The notes: a model not told the origin generated them from the letters alone. Numbered from the stretch's first letter, positions 40,738 through 52,219 are shown. The stretch is 64,000 nucleotides of DNA from an uncultured Sphingomonadaceae bacterium (GCA_947488625.1 CANKZR010000001.1:248001-312000), one strand, 5' to 3'. A program made the numbers and translations.

Positions 40738-42105
40738 ATGGTTAACAAGGACATGATTCGGATGCGAACGGCGCAATTTTGCGGGCTTGGAATGATAGCG
40801 GCGCTATCATCATCGCCTCTTTCCGCGCAGGTGCTGTTCGCTCAGGATCCGCTCCAGAACGACGATGCCGCGCAGGTAACCGCCCCGCCCGTCTTCGAAG
40901 CGCAGGAAGTCGTGCAGGAGGACCCGCGCGAGGCGCTCGTTCAAGGCTGGAGCCTGTCAAACGCCATGGCATTGGCGAGCCTTGTGGAAAATATCGGCGA
41001 TGAGGGGCTCGATCCGGCGGACTATCGGCCGGAACTGCTGCTGGAGGAAATCGCGCGAGGGGAAAGCCGGGCGCTAGATGTTCGTGCCAGCGGTGTCTTC
41101 ACTTGGCTGGTGGAAGACTTGCGCGACGGCCGCACTCCCATGGATTCGCGCAGGCAGTGGTTCGTTGTCGACCCCGATGCCGATCTGATCCCGACGGGCG
41201 ACCTGATGGCGCAGGTCCTTGCCAGCGGGGATATCGCCAGCATCGTCGATACTCTCGCACCGGTGCATGACGATTATGCCGTGCTGCGCGCAGCGCTGGC
41301 CGACACGCCGCAGGAAGACGCGGAGAAACGGCAAATGATCCGCGCCAACATGGATCGCTGGCGCTGGTTGCCAAGGGATCTTGGCGGGCAGTACCTGCTT
41401 ACCAATGTGCCGGAATACCAGTTGCGGCTGATGGTGAACGGCCAGATCATTCGCAGCTACCGCACTATTGTGGGCAAGCCGGGACGCACCGCCACACCGC
41501 AACTGGCGGAAACTGTGGAAGGCGTCGTCTTCAACCCGACCTGGACAGTACCGCAAAGCATCGTGGTGGGCGAAGGACTTGGCAACCGGGTGTTGAACAA
41601 CCCGGGCTGGGCGCGCGCCAACGGCTATCGCGCAACGCGCGGCGCCAACGGCTATATCAGTGTGGTGCAGCAGCCCGGACCGGGCAACTCGCTTGGCATG
41701 ATGAAGCTCGACATGCCCAATCCCCACGCGATCTTCCTGCACGACACGCCCGCTCGCAACCTGTTCGACAGCGATAACCGCGCGCGCAGCCACGGCTGTA
41801 TCCGTGTTGAGCGCGCGCTGGAACTGGCCATGACCGTGGCGATCCTGGGCGGCGGAGCCTCGCGGGACGAGGCCGTGGCAGTCTCGCAAAGCGGCGATTA
41901 CACCCGCGTGCCGGTAGAGCGCACCATGCCGGTCTACATCACGTACTTCACCTACGGCGTGGACGTGGACGGAAACCTGCGTGAATTCGATGATCTGTAC
42001 GATCGCGATGCGCCGGTTCTTGCAGCGCTGGATGCACCGCGCGTGGGCAACCGATCGAACTTCAGTGCAGAGGAAATCGTGCCGATCGAACGGCCCGGCG
42101 CCTAA
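40738..42105 (+). CDS. L,D-transpeptidase (YcbB/LdtD-like)
   Basis: Signal peptide; YRTIVGKPGRTATPQL and IFLHDTPARNLFDSDNRARSHGCIRVE catalytic Cys motif. Confidence 0.9.
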   Translation: MVNKDMIRMRTAQFCGLGMIAALSSSPLSAQVLFAQDPLQNDDAAQVTAPPVFEAQEVVQEDPREALVQGWSLSNAMALASLVENIGDEGLDPADYRPELLLEEIARGESRALDVRASGVFTWLVEDLRDGRTPMDSRRQWFVVDPDADLIPTGDLMAQVLASGDIASIVDTLAPVHDDYAVLRAALADTPQEDAEKRQMIRANMDRWRWLPRDLGGQYLLTNVPEYQLRLMVNGQIIRSYRTIVGKPGRTATPQLAETVEGVVFNPTWTVPQSIVVGEGLGNRVLNNPGWARANGYRATRGANGYISVVQQPGPGNSLGMMKLDMPNPHAIFLHDTPARNLFDSDNRARSHGCIRVERALELAMTVAILGGGASRDEAVAVSQSGDYTRVPVERTMPVYITYFTYGVDVDGNLREFDDLYDRDAPVLAALDAPRVGNRSNFSAEEIVPIERPGA

Positions 42106-42116
42106 TCAGGCGGTCG

Positions 42117-42818
42117 TCAGATGCCATCCTGACGGGCATTGTTGGCATCCGCAATGGCCTGAAAATCGACTGCGTTCTGCGGTGGCGGAGTTACAATCTC
42201 GCCATCATCGGCAATGCCCAGCCTATCGGCGAATATCAGGCGTCCACCCATCAGGCGGGTAAGGGCTTTTGGGAAAACCTCCGGCCCGAAGGCGAAACAC
42301 CCGTTAGAACGTCCAAGCCGGCCCCAGCGCGCAACATGGTCCGGCGTTGAATAGGATGCGGCGTGCATCACGATGGCGCGAGGGAAGGCGTTGGAATTGC
42401 TTTCATCCAGCCCGCCCAGGCGCACGGACGTGCCATAGCGGCCTTCATACCATTCCCATGTAATATAGGCGCCGCGACTGGTGGCCCAACTGTCGTGCAG
42501 ATTGGAAAAGCCGTTGAGCCATCCGTCATGCTCCGGATCGGAGCCGCTGCCATGGCTGACCAGCACGCTGTCCGCCGTGCCTGCTTCCATGTTTACGAAG
42601 TGAAAGCGCGGCTGGCTGGAATGCAGACCGAAATCGGCGATGCCCACAAGATCGGTGCGCCACAACTGCGACGCCGCACGCGATACCTCGCGCCGGGCGA
42701 TGTCCAGCAGGCGCCGCGTGCGCGGATCGGGCGCGGCCTGCGCGAACACGCGGGCTGGCGCTGCGGCAAGCACGGCCCCCGTAGCAAGAGAAGTCTTGAG
42801 AAGTTCGCGGCGGTTCAT
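42117..42818 (-). CDS. Murein L,D-transpeptidase catalytic domain protein (YkuD_2-like)
   Basis: Signal sequence MNRRELLKTSLATGAVLAAAPARVFA; VSHGSGSDPEHDGWLNGFSN...HAASYS...RLGRSNGCFAFGPE. Confidence 0.85.
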   Translation of the reverse strand: MNRRELLKTSLATGAVLAAAPARVFAQAAPDPRTRRLLDIARREVSRAASQLWRTDLVGIADFGLHSSQPRFHFVNMEAGTADSVLVSHGSGSDPEHDGWLNGFSNLHDSWATSRGAYITWEWYEGRYGTSVRLGGLDESNSNAFPRAIVMHAASYSTPDHVARWGRLGRSNGCFAFGPEVFPKALTRLMGGRLIFADRLGIADDGEIVTPPPQNAVDFQAIADANNARQDGI

Positions 42819-42873
42819 GCCAGCTATTTAACAGGATCAAGGTGAACCTTGTCCATACAACTTCTGGCCTCGA

Positions 42874-43803
42874 TCAGCTTTTCAACCGCTCGATGGCGTC
42901 AAGGCTGGCGGCGATATAGGCATTGTTGTCGTGCCGGTGCGTGCCCACGAAATGCACGAAGCGTGTGTCGTCGCCCCAGTCTTCGTTCCAGTAATTCATG
43001 TAGCGCGAATAGGGCAGCACCACCGGTTCCGCCTCGTTGGAGAGGTGAAAGTTCGACGTGACCTGCTCCGTGCCCCAGATGGTAATATCGTCCTCGCCGA
43101 TCATGCGCTTTATCTCGGTAAGGAAGGCCGAGGCAAGCGGGCGGCCATTGCCCGTGGCGGCAAACCCCGCAAAACCGGAACAGCCGCGCGTATATTTCCA
43201 GCCGCGCGCCGCAGGAATGGTATCGAGCCGGGACTCGATGCGAGACTGGACGTGGCCCTCTTCCGGACCGCTGGCATAAAAATGCGCGCGAAATTCGGAC
43301 AACGGCAGAGGACCCATCGCGGCATCTTCTCCGCCCAGGAACAGGAAACTGCGATTGCGGGCAATGGCCTCCTCGATTTCGGGCACGGACCCGATGGTTA
43401 CCGTGTCGCTATCAAGCTGTATCCAGTATTCGCCCGCCCGGTTGTCGAGAATGGTCAGAAACCGCTCCCAGGTCCCGCCAGCAGGAAATTCCTCCATCTT
43501 CACATCGGCAATACGCATGATTTGCGGGTCGCCGCAGTGGTGTGCCAGTATGGCGCGATCCTGCGCGGTCAAGGTGCCATCGTCCAGAATGGCGATCCGG
43601 CCCCGGCGCAGTTCGTGCCACAGCGATTTCACTGCCACCAGATAGGGCAGCAGAACCGCCGTTCCGATCATGGAGAACAAGACCACGCCATCCTGCCTGG
43701 GCTGGATCGGCGGCGTATCCAGAACGCCGCTGATCGCCTCTGCATGGCGGGTGGCTTCCATCTTCGAGCGCCAGCGACGCGGGAGAAGGCTGCTCATGTT
43801 CAT
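42874..43803 (-). CDS. Glycosyltransferase-like protein of unknown specificity
   Basis: YWIQLDSDTVTIGSVPEIEEAI resembles a DxD-containing GT-A fold segment. Confidence 0.5.
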   Translation of the reverse strand: MNMSSLLPRRWRSKMEATRHAEAISGVLDTPPIQPRQDGVVLFSMIGTAVLLPYLVAVKSLWHELRRGRIAILDDGTLTAQDRAILAHHCGDPQIMRIADVKMEEFPAGGTWERFLTILDNRAGEYWIQLDSDTVTIGSVPEIEEAIARNRSFLFLGGEDAAMGPLPLSEFRAHFYASGPEEGHVQSRIESRLDTIPAARGWKYTRGCSGFAGFAATGNGRPLASAFLTEIKRMIGEDDITIWGTEQVTSNFHLSNEAEPVVLPYSRYMNYWNEDWGDDTRFVHFVGTHRHDNNAYIAASLDAIERLKS

Positions 43804-43808
43804 CGGGC

Positions 43809-44342
43809 CTAGTTCTCCAGCACCATGCGATCATCGGCGATGCGGACATTGTCGATGGTTTCGAGGAAGGATTGGCCCAGCAGAGAAATACCCAGACCTT
43901 CGGGAATGATTACGGCGCGCACATCCTGCGCCTCGAAATCGCCCAGCCGCATGCGAGGCAGGCTTGTGTTGACGCCATAGACCGGACCGCTGGCCCCTTG
44001 TGCCACTGCCGCGACGTCGGCTTCGTTCCAGTACAGGCCCATCGCCAGAGCATCTTCGCCTGTTAGCGCGACGACGCTGGCGCCTGTATCCACCAACATG
44101 CGCGACGGCACGCCGTCGACCACCACGTCGGCATAGAAATGTCCGTCATGCTCGCGCTGAAGGGCGATCTCGTGCCCCCAGCCAGAGCCCTGATTTTCCT
44201 GCATGGTGCCAAGAACCAGCGCCTCGCCAGCCTGATTGGCCGGTTCGTGGGTGAGTTGCTCTTCAGCCTCGAATAGCGGCATGGCAACGCCAATCGCACC
44301 GCCGACGATCAAGACACAAACGAAGGGAAGCCGCATATCCAT
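43809..44342 (-). CDS. Retropepsin-like aspartic protease (TIGR02281-type)
   Basis: RMLVDTGASVVALTGEDA and LLGQSFLETI motifs. Confidence 0.85.
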   Translation of the reverse strand: MDMRLPFVCVLIVGGAIGVAMPLFEAEEQLTHEPANQAGEALVLGTMQENQGSGWGHEIALQREHDGHFYADVVVDGVPSRMLVDTGASVVALTGEDALAMGLYWNEADVAAVAQGASGPVYGVNTSLPRMRLGDFEAQDVRAVIIPEGLGISLLGQSFLETIDNVRIADDRMVLEN

Positions 44343-44351
44343 GGGGCCATT

Positions 44352-45275
44352 CTAGCGGCCAAGCATTGCCACGGGGTAAAGGCGGTTTTCATCGGCCATG
44401 GCCAGCATGGACGCGGCATGCCGCTGCCCCACGACCCGCTGATCCTCCCCATATCCGCCACCCAGCGCACTGGCGACGGGCAGACCCCGCCTGCGCGCCT
44501 GCGAGACAACGAAACGATCGCGCTGTTCCAGCCCCGCATCGGTGAGCGCGAGGCGGCCCAGCTTGTCATCGCCATGTGGATCGACACCCGCCTGGTACAG
44601 CACGATATCGGGCGCGAAAGCGTCAAGCAGAGCGGGCAGTTCGCGTTCCAGCACCTCCATGTAGCCATCATCATCGGTGCCATCCTGCAAACCGATATCG
44701 CGGCTGGAACGCGCCTTGCGAACGGGAAAATTCTTCTCCGCATGGATGGAAAGGGTGAAAATGTCATCGCGCAGGGCCGTAAGGCTGGCCGTCCCATCGC
44801 CTTGGTGGACATCGAGATCGACGATCAGGATACGGCTCGCATCGCCCTGCGCAATAAGGCGGTTCGAAGCGACGGCAAGATCGTTGAACACGCAATAGCC
44901 CGCGCCCGTATCATACAGCGCGTGATGACTGCCTGCCGCCGAATTGGCGGCATAACCATGCTCCATCGCCAGTTGCGCCGCCAGCCACGTGCCACCATTG
45001 GTATGGCGCACGCGCGATGCGATATGCGGGGTGACGGGAAAGCCGATGCGGCGCTCTTTCTCTCGCGGCACTTCGGCCAGGAACACCTGTTCGACATAAT
45101 CCGGGCAATGCACGGCCTCCAGCCATTCGCGCGGCATGGGATCGGGCGCATGCTCGGTGATCGGCGCTCCGCTCGCGCGCAACTCCTCCATGACAAGATA
45201 ATACTTGTCGAACTTGAAGCTGCCGCGATCCGGGCGCGGTGCCATGTAATCGGCGTGGTGGACGACGTGGAGCAT
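44352..45275 (-). CDS. Histone-deacetylase-family protein
   Basis: [54 protein letters not shown]. Confidence 0.92.
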   Translation of the reverse strand: MLHVVHHADYMAPRPDRGSFKFDKYYLVMEELRASGAPITEHAPDPMPREWLEAVHCPDYVEQVFLAEVPREKERRIGFPVTPHIASRVRHTNGGTWLAAQLAMEHGYAANSAAGSHHALYDTGAGYCVFNDLAVASNRLIAQGDASRILIVDLDVHQGDGTASLTALRDDIFTLSIHAEKNFPVRKARSSRDIGLQDGTDDDGYMEVLERELPALLDAFAPDIVLYQAGVDPHGDDKLGRLALTDAGLEQRDRFVVSQARRRGLPVASALGGGYGEDQRVVGQRHAASMLAMADENRLYPVAMLGR

Positions 45276-45285
45276 GCGAAGCGGC

Positions 45286-45831
45286 CTAGCCGTTGGCGTC
45301 GCCCTTCGCAGCGATTGCTTTTTCGGCAAGTTCCGCTGCCTCTTTTTCATCACCGGGATCGAGCAGGCTCACCTTGCGATCAATAAGCTGGTTATAGGTT
45401 CGGAAGAACACGCCCAGCTCCCACATCATGGTATCGCGCAGATCGGCCAGCTTGTGAACGTGGCCGAATGTCTGGCTGAGCGGAGGCACGCCGACGATCC
45501 GGTCGTTGCGAACCATTTTTCCGTCCTCTTCTTGTTCCAGACGCAGAATCGCGACCGGGCGTACGGCCACCAGTGTGCCGGATGGCAGCGCACCGCCCGT
45601 TAGAACCAAAACGTCCAGCGCATCGCCATCCTCGGCCAGGGTTGCCGGGATGAACCCGAAATTGGCAGGAAAGGTGAGCCCTTCGGGCAGTTCGATGGCC
45701 CAGCGGAATATTCCCAGCTTCTTGTCGAGATCGATCTTGTGGGTATTGCCCTTTGGGCATTCGATGAAGGCGTTGAGCAGCCCGTCATCGGTGCGGGCAG
45801 GAATACGGGCGAGATGGTCGGCGTCAATCAC
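45286..45831 (-). CDS. Inorganic pyrophosphatase family protein
   Basis: [24 protein letters not shown] signature. Confidence 0.88.
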   Translation of the reverse strand: MIDADHLARIPARTDDGLLNAFIECPKGNTHKIDLDKKLGIFRWAIELPEGLTFPANFGFIPATLAEDGDALDVLVLTGGALPSGTLVAVRPVAILRLEQEEDGKMVRNDRIVGVPPLSQTFGHVHKLADLRDTMMWELGVFFRTYNQLIDRKVSLLDPGDEKEAAELAEKAIAAKGDANG

Positions 45832-46343
45832 CGGTCGGTCCAGCTTTCCAGCGCGGCCTGCACATCGGCCAGGCTGCGACTGGCGGAGTTTCGCCAGCTT
45901 ACCGCGTCTTCGGGTGTGTTCACCAGATCCCCATCTGCATTGAGGACCAAGACGTTGGGCGTGCCCTCGGGCGTGACACCAAAGCGATCTGCAATGTGGA
46001 GATTATAGCCGTCGCCGGTCTGCGGCAGGCCTACATTCACGAAGACCGCATGGTAATTAGCCTCCAGCTGCGCCGCCAGCCCCGGCTCCATCAGGTAACT
46101 CGTCAAGGCGCGGCTGTCGTGACACCAGTTGGCACCCATTACCAGCAGTACGAGCTTGTCCTCTTCGCTCGCCTTCGCCAGCGCGGCATCGACTGCGGTT
46201 GCCGCATCGATTGTCGGATCGAAAATTGCGCCTTCGGGATGGGAGATTGTATCAGGAGTAGCGCCATTCGAAGCGCCCGTTGCCGCGCAGCCGGACAGTA
46301 GGGCAAGACCCATCAGCGCGCCCAACGCGGGGCGCAGTGTCAT
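45828..46343 (-). CDS. Thioredoxin-fold lipoprotein
   Basis: Lipobox [31 protein letters not shown]. Confidence 0.8.
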   Translation of the reverse strand: MTLRPALGALMGLALLSGCAATGASNGATPDTISHPEGAIFDPTIDAATAVDAALAKASEEDKLVLLVMGANWCHDSRALTSYLMEPGLAAQLEANYHAVFVNVGLPQTGDGYNLHIADRFGVTPEGTPNVLVLNADGDLVNTPEDAVSWRNSASRSLADVQAALESWTDR

Positions 46344-47494
46344 TCAGCCGCCTCGGCATGGGGATCGAATGCGGTCGCGGTGCCAGCATCGATTTCGGCA
46401 GCCTTTTTCTCCACCAGTTCCACGATGTGATCGAGCATGCGTTCACTCTCGACATGATGATCGGTGACGCCGGAAAGATAGACCATGTGCTTGCCCGCGC
46501 CGCCGCCGGTGATGCCGATATCGGTCTCGCGCGCCTCGCCAGGTCCGTTGACCACGCATCCCAACACGGAAAGGCTCATCGGCGTCTTGATATGCTCCAG
46601 CCGCGCTTCCAGCGCTTCCACCGTGCGGATCACGTCGAAACCCTGCCGAGAGCACGATGGGCAGGATACGACCCGCACGCCGCGGGTGCGCAGGCCAAGC
46701 GCTTTCAGCATTTCGAAGCCGACTTTCACTTCCTGCTCAGGCTCTGCCGAAAGCGAGACGCGAATGGTGTCGCCGATACCCGCCCACAACAGGTTGCCAA
46801 TACCGATGGAGCTTTTCACCGTGCCGCCGATCAGGCCGCCGGCTTCCGTAATGCCAAGGTGCAGCGGGCAATCCACGGTTTCGGCCAGCCCGTGATAGGC
46901 CGCCACGGCCAGGAACACGTCGCTGGCCTTCACCGCCACCTTGTATTCGTGGAAATCGTGGTCCTGCAGCAGCTTGATATGATCGAGCGCGCTTTCGATC
47001 AGCGCTTCGGGGCAGGGTTCGCCGTATTTTTCCAGCAGGTCTTTTTCCAAGCTGCCCGCGTTCACGCCGATGCGGATTGCGCAGCCGTTGGCCTTGGCCG
47101 CGCGCACCACTTCGGCCACCCGCTGGGATGAGCCGATGTTGCCGGGGTTGATGCGCAGGCAGGCCGCACCCTTGTCCGCCGCTTCCAGCGCGCGTTTGTA
47201 GTGAAAATGGATATCCGCCACGATCGGCACATTGGCCGCCTTCGTGATCTGGTCGAAGTGCGCGGTCGATTCCGCCGTGGGACAGGAAACGCGGATGATA
47301 TCGGCTCCCACATCCTCGCAGCGACGGATCTGGTCGATGGTGGCGCCCACATCCTCCGTCGGGGTGTTCGTCATGGTCTGGACCGAAATGGGCGCATCGC
47401 CGCCGACCGGCACATCGCCGACCATGATCTGGCGGGACTGGCGGCGCTCTATCATGCGCCAGGGGCGAACCTTGGAAATCGCGTCTGCAGACAT
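46340..47494 (-). CDS. ispG: 4-hydroxy-3-methylbut-2-en-1-yl diphosphate synthase
   Basis: [55 protein letters not shown]. Confidence 0.95.
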   Translation of the reverse strand: MSADAISKVRPWRMIERRQSRQIMVGDVPVGGDAPISVQTMTNTPTEDVGATIDQIRRCEDVGADIIRVSCPTAESTAHFDQITKAANVPIVADIHFHYKRALEAADKGAACLRINPGNIGSSQRVAEVVRAAKANGCAIRIGVNAGSLEKDLLEKYGEPCPEALIESALDHIKLLQDHDFHEYKVAVKASDVFLAVAAYHGLAETVDCPLHLGITEAGGLIGGTVKSSIGIGNLLWAGIGDTIRVSLSAEPEQEVKVGFEMLKALGLRTRGVRVVSCPSCSRQGFDVIRTVEALEARLEHIKTPMSLSVLGCVVNGPGEARETDIGITGGGAGKHMVYLSGVTDHHVESERMLDHIVELVEKKAAEIDAGTATAFDPHAEAAE

Positions 47495-47565
47495 GGGGAC
47501 GATATAGGCCCGCTTCGATGAAGGAGCAATGACAGGGCTGCGCATTTGCGGCATGACGGCGCGAT

Positions 47566-48579
47566 ATGGACAATTCCGAGCCGAAACCTGCCCCCGACTG
47601 CCCCGACGATCATCCCCTGCTGTTTGCACGCGTATTGGATGGCGTGGGAGCGGGCAGGCCGCTGGAATGGGAAGAGGCGCGAAAATGGCAGCCTTCCGGA
47701 CCGGGCGACGTGTTGTGGGTTCACCTGTGCCGGAACCGCTCCGGCGTAATGGACTGGCTGGAGGAACTGGAAATACCGGAACCCACGCGCGAACTGCTGG
47801 TGAGCGATCGCACTCGCCCACGCGCCTTTCGCGAAGGCAACACCCTGGTCGCTACGCTGCGCGGCATCAATTTCAATCCCGGTGCCCAACCCGAAGACAT
47901 GCTATCCATGCAGTTGTGGTGCGATGGAAGCCGTCTGATCACGCTTCGCCGCCTGCCCTTGCAGACGCCGCGCAGGGTGCTGGCCATGATCGACCGCCGC
48001 GAGGCAGGGCCTACCGATGCAGGCGCGTTGATTACCGAGCTTACAGAGGCGATGATCAACCGCATGAACCGCTCCATTGTCGACATGAACGAGCATATCG
48101 ACACGCTGGAAGAGAAGGAGCAGGACGGCGAGGCCGAGGAGATGCTGGAGGAAATCGCTGTCATCCGTCGCAACTGCCTGGGACTGAAGCGCCATATGGG
48201 CCCGATGCACGAGGCGCTGGAAGCCATTTCACGCTATGCGCCGCCTTGGTTCGAAGACCACGATCGCCGGGAAATCGCCGAATCCATAGACCGTTTGCGG
48301 CGGTATCTGGAAGATCTCGATATCAGCAAGGAAAGCGCGGTGGTGCTGATGGACGATATCCGCGGACGGTCCATAGCGCGCAACGAACAGGCGACTTACC
48401 TGCTGACGATCGTGGCGGGTATTTTCCTGCCGCTTGGCTTCATTACCGGCTTGCTGGGAATAAATGTCGGCGGGATGCCGGGCGTCGAGGATGGCGATGC
48501 TTTCTGGATCGTGGTCGGGCTTTGCGGTGCAATCCTGACGGTCCAGCTTGCGTTGTTCTGGAAATGGAAGTGGCTGTAG
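47566..48579 (+). CDS. CorA-family divalent cation transporter (ZntB-like)
   Basis: C-terminal [27 protein letters not shown] (GxN-type motif). Confidence 0.92.
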   Translation: MDNSEPKPAPDCPDDHPLLFARVLDGVGAGRPLEWEEARKWQPSGPGDVLWVHLCRNRSGVMDWLEELEIPEPTRELLVSDRTRPRAFREGNTLVATLRGINFNPGAQPEDMLSMQLWCDGSRLITLRRLPLQTPRRVLAMIDRREAGPTDAGALITELTEAMINRMNRSIVDMNEHIDTLEEKEQDGEAEEMLEEIAVIRRNCLGLKRHMGPMHEALEAISRYAPPWFEDHDRREIAESIDRLRRYLEDLDISKESAVVLMDDIRGRSIARNEQATYLLTIVAGIFLPLGFITGLLGINVGGMPGVEDGDAFWIVVGLCGAILTVQLALFWKWKWL

Positions 48580-48607
48580 CGCCGATGATGCACAAGGAAC
48601 GTTCCTG

Positions 48608-50365
48608 ATGGAAGAACACGGCGCGGGCTTCATGCTGCGCGATGCGCTGGTGATGCTGGGATTTGCCATGGTGGCGGTACTGGCTTTCCGACGGGCGCGG
48701 CTGGGCGCGACGCTGGGCTATCTGGTCGCAGGGGCGCTGATCGGACCATCCGTACTCGGCCTGGTGGACGGGGCGGAGGAAATGGCCGAGGTCGCCGAAC
48801 TGGGCATCGTGATGCTGCTATTCGTCGTCGGCCTGGAACTGTCGCCCGCGCGGCTATGGCGACTGAAGGGCGCGATATTCGGACTGGGGCTCGCACAGGT
48901 GACGGCCTGCGGCCTTGCGGTAACGGCCACCGTGCTCGCGCTGGCTGGCTATCCGCTCGCCGCGGCGCTCGCCATCGGGTTGCCGCTGGGCCTGTCATCT
49001 ACCGCGCAGGTGCTGCCGATGTTGCAGGCGGGCGGACAGCTTCGCACGCCATTCGGCGAACGGGCCTTCTCGATCCTCCTGTTCCAGGATCTTTCGATCA
49101 TTCCCCTTATCACGATCGTCGCAGCGCTTGGCCAGAACGGCGGGGAGGGCCCGTCGGGCTGGATGCTGGGGCTGCTCACGCTGGCAGCCGTTTTTGGCCT
49201 GGTGGCGGCGGGCCGCCTTTTGATCCAGCCGCTGTTCCGCCTTATCGGTCATCTGGGAGAGCGCGAACTGTTCATCGTTGCAGCGCTATTTACCGTCCTC
49301 GCCAGCGCCGTCGTGATGACGAGTCTTGGCCTGTCTGCCGCACTGGGTGCCTTTATCGCCGGCGTAATGCTGGCCGATACGCCTTACCGTCACGAGCTTG
49401 AAGCGGACATCGAGCCGTTTCGCGCGATCTTGCTGGGCCTGTTCTTCGTGGCCGTGGGGATGATGCTGGATCTGCAGGTGATTGCCGAAAATCCGTTCTT
49501 CGTGATCGGGTCCGCCATCCTGCTGATCGCCCTCAAGACGGGCATCATCATGGCATTGGGGCTGCTGCTGAAGATGACCTGGCGCGGCGCGCTGGCGCTG
49601 GGCCTGTTGCTGAGCCAGGGCGGCGAATTTGCCTTCGTTCTCTACACGCAGGCCCTTGGTGCCGGATTGATATCGGGCGATCAGTCGAGCCTGTTCGGGG
49701 CCATAGTGACGCTCTCGATGGCGGCTACCCCATTCCTGATGCTTGCAACCCGCCGTATCCGCCGCGAACCCGCGAGCGATGACGGGGAGGGGACGGGCGA
49801 AGGGCCGCATGATGAAGGGGCCAGCGCCATCGTCGTGGGCTATGGCCGCTTTGGCCAAAGCGTTGCGCAAACCCTGCTGTGCGGCGAACTGTCAGTAACC
49901 CTAATCGACAGGAAACAGCGCCAGATCGATCTTGCCGAGGAATTCGGCAGCAAGGTCTATTTCGGTGACGGCACGCGGCTGGACATGCTGCGCCAGGCCG
50001 GTGCGGGCGAGGCGCAACTGATCATGTTCTGTATTCGCGATATCGATCGCGATCTGCTGGTATCGGTGAAGGAGGCCTTCCCCAAGGCCGCGATCTACAC
50101 GCGAGGCTATGATCGGCGCACCGTTATCGAACTGGCAGACGGGCCTGCCGAATACGTCATGCGCGAAATGTTCGAATCGGCGGTGCGGATGGGCCTGATG
50201 GCACTGGAATATGTCGGCCTTAGCGAACGCTCTATCGACGAAGCGGAAGCCAGGCTGCGCAGCAACGATCGCGAGCGCATGAACGTGCAGATCGAGGGCG
50301 GCGATATCTATGCCGCGAAGGAAATGACGCGCGAACAGCAGCGCCAGTTGCGGAGCCGGGATTAG
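48608..50365 (+). CDS. CPA2 cation:proton antiporter / Kef-type K+ transporter with TrkA-N domain
   Basis: About 12 TM segments, GLSSTAQVLPML, SQGGEFAFVLY, then AIVVGYGRFGQSVAQTLL Rossmann motif. Confidence 0.92.
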   Translation: MEEHGAGFMLRDALVMLGFAMVAVLAFRRARLGATLGYLVAGALIGPSVLGLVDGAEEMAEVAELGIVMLLFVVGLELSPARLWRLKGAIFGLGLAQVTACGLAVTATVLALAGYPLAAALAIGLPLGLSSTAQVLPMLQAGGQLRTPFGERAFSILLFQDLSIIPLITIVAALGQNGGEGPSGWMLGLLTLAAVFGLVAAGRLLIQPLFRLIGHLGERELFIVAALFTVLASAVVMTSLGLSAALGAFIAGVMLADTPYRHELEADIEPFRAILLGLFFVAVGMMLDLQVIAENPFFVIGSAILLIALKTGIIMALGLLLKMTWRGALALGLLLSQGGEFAFVLYTQALGAGLISGDQSSLFGAIVTLSMAATPFLMLATRRIRREPASDDGEGTGEGPHDEGASAIVVGYGRFGQSVAQTLLCGELSVTLIDRKQRQIDLAEEFGSKVYFGDGTRLDMLRQAGAGEAQLIMFCIRDIDRDLLVSVKEAFPKAAIYTRGYDRRTVIELADGPAEYVMREMFESAVRMGLMALEYVGLSERSIDEAEARLRSNDRERMNVQIEGGDIYAAKEMTREQQRQLRSRD

Positions 50366-50385
50366 ACGGCGGTTTCAATGCGGCG

Positions 50386-51645
50386 TTACTCTTCCATGGT
50401 GACCCCCAGCAGATGCTGCTGTGCAGCGACAACGGGCAGGGGCCGCGCGAACAGGTAGCCTTGGCCGTAATCCACGCCCAATTGCTGCATCACGTCGCGC
50501 TCTTCTTCGGTTTCGATGCCCTCCGCTACCAGCTTGGCACCGATATCGCGGGAGAACTGCACCATGGCCGTGCTGATTGCACGACGCGCGGGATCCTTGT
50601 CGCAGTTGCGCGTCAATACCATGTCCATCTTCAGGATATCGGGTTGTAGTTCGATCAGGTGGCGTAACCCTGCGTAGCCGGTGCCTACATCGTCAATGGC
50701 GATCTTGGCGAAAGGCTTCAGTGCGGCGATTTCGCGCGCCAAGGCCGGAAAATCGTCCACATGCTGATGTTCGGTGATTTCGATTACGAGATTGGCCGGC
50801 TCGAATTGCTCCAGCGTCTCGCGCATCTTGCCGGATAGAATGGTCGCGGGGGAAGCATTGATCGCGGCGTAGATGCCCTCGGGCACCTGTCCCACGGTTT
50901 CCAGCGCGCAGCGCACGGCGGTCATTTCCAGTTCGCTGCCAAGGCCCGTACGCTCGGCATCGTCAAACCAGGCCTGCGGGCCGCGCTTGTTGAGATCGGG
51001 GAAGCGGGCAAGGCATTCCACGCCCACCGGCTTGCCGCTCTTGAGGTCGTGAATTGGCTGCTGGAACATGGTGACGGCATGGCCATCAAGCATCGCCAGC
51101 ACCCGTTCGCGCGCGTTGCGCAGGATGATGTCCTTTTCCAGCGACGCCTCGATCCGTTCGCCCGCCAGGCCTGCAAAGCTTTTCAGGATATCGAGATCGC
51201 GCAGGTTCATCGTACGGTCCGGCTTACGGCCCAGGGCACAAAAGCTCCCCCAGACGGTGCCGTCCGCCAGCCGCAACGGAGTGTTGACGTGACAGCCGAC
51301 AGGCAGAAAATCGGTGATCGCCAGCTTTTGCGTAAGCGGATGGTCGATCGGGTCCTGGATCAGTTCGGGCAGGTGCCCTTGCAGGACGTGCCAGCAATAT
51401 GTGTTCTCTCGATCTTCACGAAAGCCAGGACCCATCGGCAGGTCCATGTCGGAACTGACATGGGTCAGCTCGCGCTGGTCGTTCTCCACGTAGCGGGAGA
51501 CGAATGCAATCTCCACTCCCAGGTGCCCGCGCACGCTTCGCAGAATCCGTTCGATTCCGGCATCCGTCATCAGTTCATCGGCCAGCGACGGAGCTGGCGT
51601 CATATCGAAAGCGGGAGGTTGGATCGCTAGGTTTACCATCCGCAT
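50386..51645 (-). CDS. GAF-EAL cyclic-di-GMP phosphodiesterase-like protein
   Basis: N-terminal GAF-like region; EAL region with FQQPIHDLKSGKPVGVECLARF, EITEHQ, AIDDVGTGYAGLRHL, AEGIETEEE. Confidence 0.92.
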   Translation of the reverse strand: MRMVNLAIQPPAFDMTPAPSLADELMTDAGIERILRSVRGHLGVEIAFVSRYVENDQRELTHVSSDMDLPMGPGFREDRENTYCWHVLQGHLPELIQDPIDHPLTQKLAITDFLPVGCHVNTPLRLADGTVWGSFCALGRKPDRTMNLRDLDILKSFAGLAGERIEASLEKDIILRNARERVLAMLDGHAVTMFQQPIHDLKSGKPVGVECLARFPDLNKRGPQAWFDDAERTGLGSELEMTAVRCALETVGQVPEGIYAAINASPATILSGKMRETLEQFEPANLVIEITEHQHVDDFPALAREIAALKPFAKIAIDDVGTGYAGLRHLIELQPDILKMDMVLTRNCDKDPARRAISTAMVQFSRDIGAKLVAEGIETEEERDVMQQLGVDYGQGYLFARPLPVVAAQQHLLGVTMEE

Positions 51646-51700
51646 CGATATGCTGGAAAAGACCTAATTCCCTCTTAACCGCGATGCGTTTTGGACGCGG

Positions 51701-52219
51701 TCAGATGCGCAACTCGTAAAGGAATTCGTGGTCGCGCTGTTGCCCGACCCAAAAGTCGATATCGGCTATCTTTCCAAAGCCATAGCGCTGGTAGAACCGT
51801 TGTGCGCCAGGATTGTCGCTATAGACGGACAATTGCACGGCATCGCACGCCTGCTGCCCCGCGAAAGCCAGGCACCATTCCATCAGCGCCGCGCCGATGC
51901 CTTCCCCCGTGCGGGCGGGATCGGTGTAGAGCTGGCCAAGGCAGAGCGGCTGGCTGGCATCCGAGTGCTCGGCATAGGGGCTGGGACGCTTCACCTTGAT
52001 GAAGCCGGTGAGGCCGCTGCCATGCTCGTCTTCGGCAAGGCGATGGGTAAAGGCGGGATCGCCGATTGCTGCCTTCACGGCTTCGACCGAATAGGCTTCT
52101 TCCAGGAAAACGCTCAGGTCGTCCTTGCGATAGAGATGTTCGAACGCGTGACAAAAACTGTCCCGGCCCAGGCGGGCGAGGTTTTCGGCATCGGCCAAAG
52201 AAGCGGGGCGCAGGATCAT
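51701..52219 (-). CDS. GNAT-family N-acetyltransferase
   Basis: MILRPASLADAENLARL; LCLGQLYTDPARTGEGIGAALMEWCL; FYQRYGF. Confidence 0.9.
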   Translation of the reverse strand: MILRPASLADAENLARLGRDSFCHAFEHLYRKDDLSVFLEEAYSVEAVKAAIGDPAFTHRLAEDEHGSGLTGFIKVKRPSPYAEHSDASQPLCLGQLYTDPARTGEGIGAALMEWCLAFAGQQACDAVQLSVYSDNPGAQRFYQRYGFGKIADIDFWVGQQRDHEFLYELRI

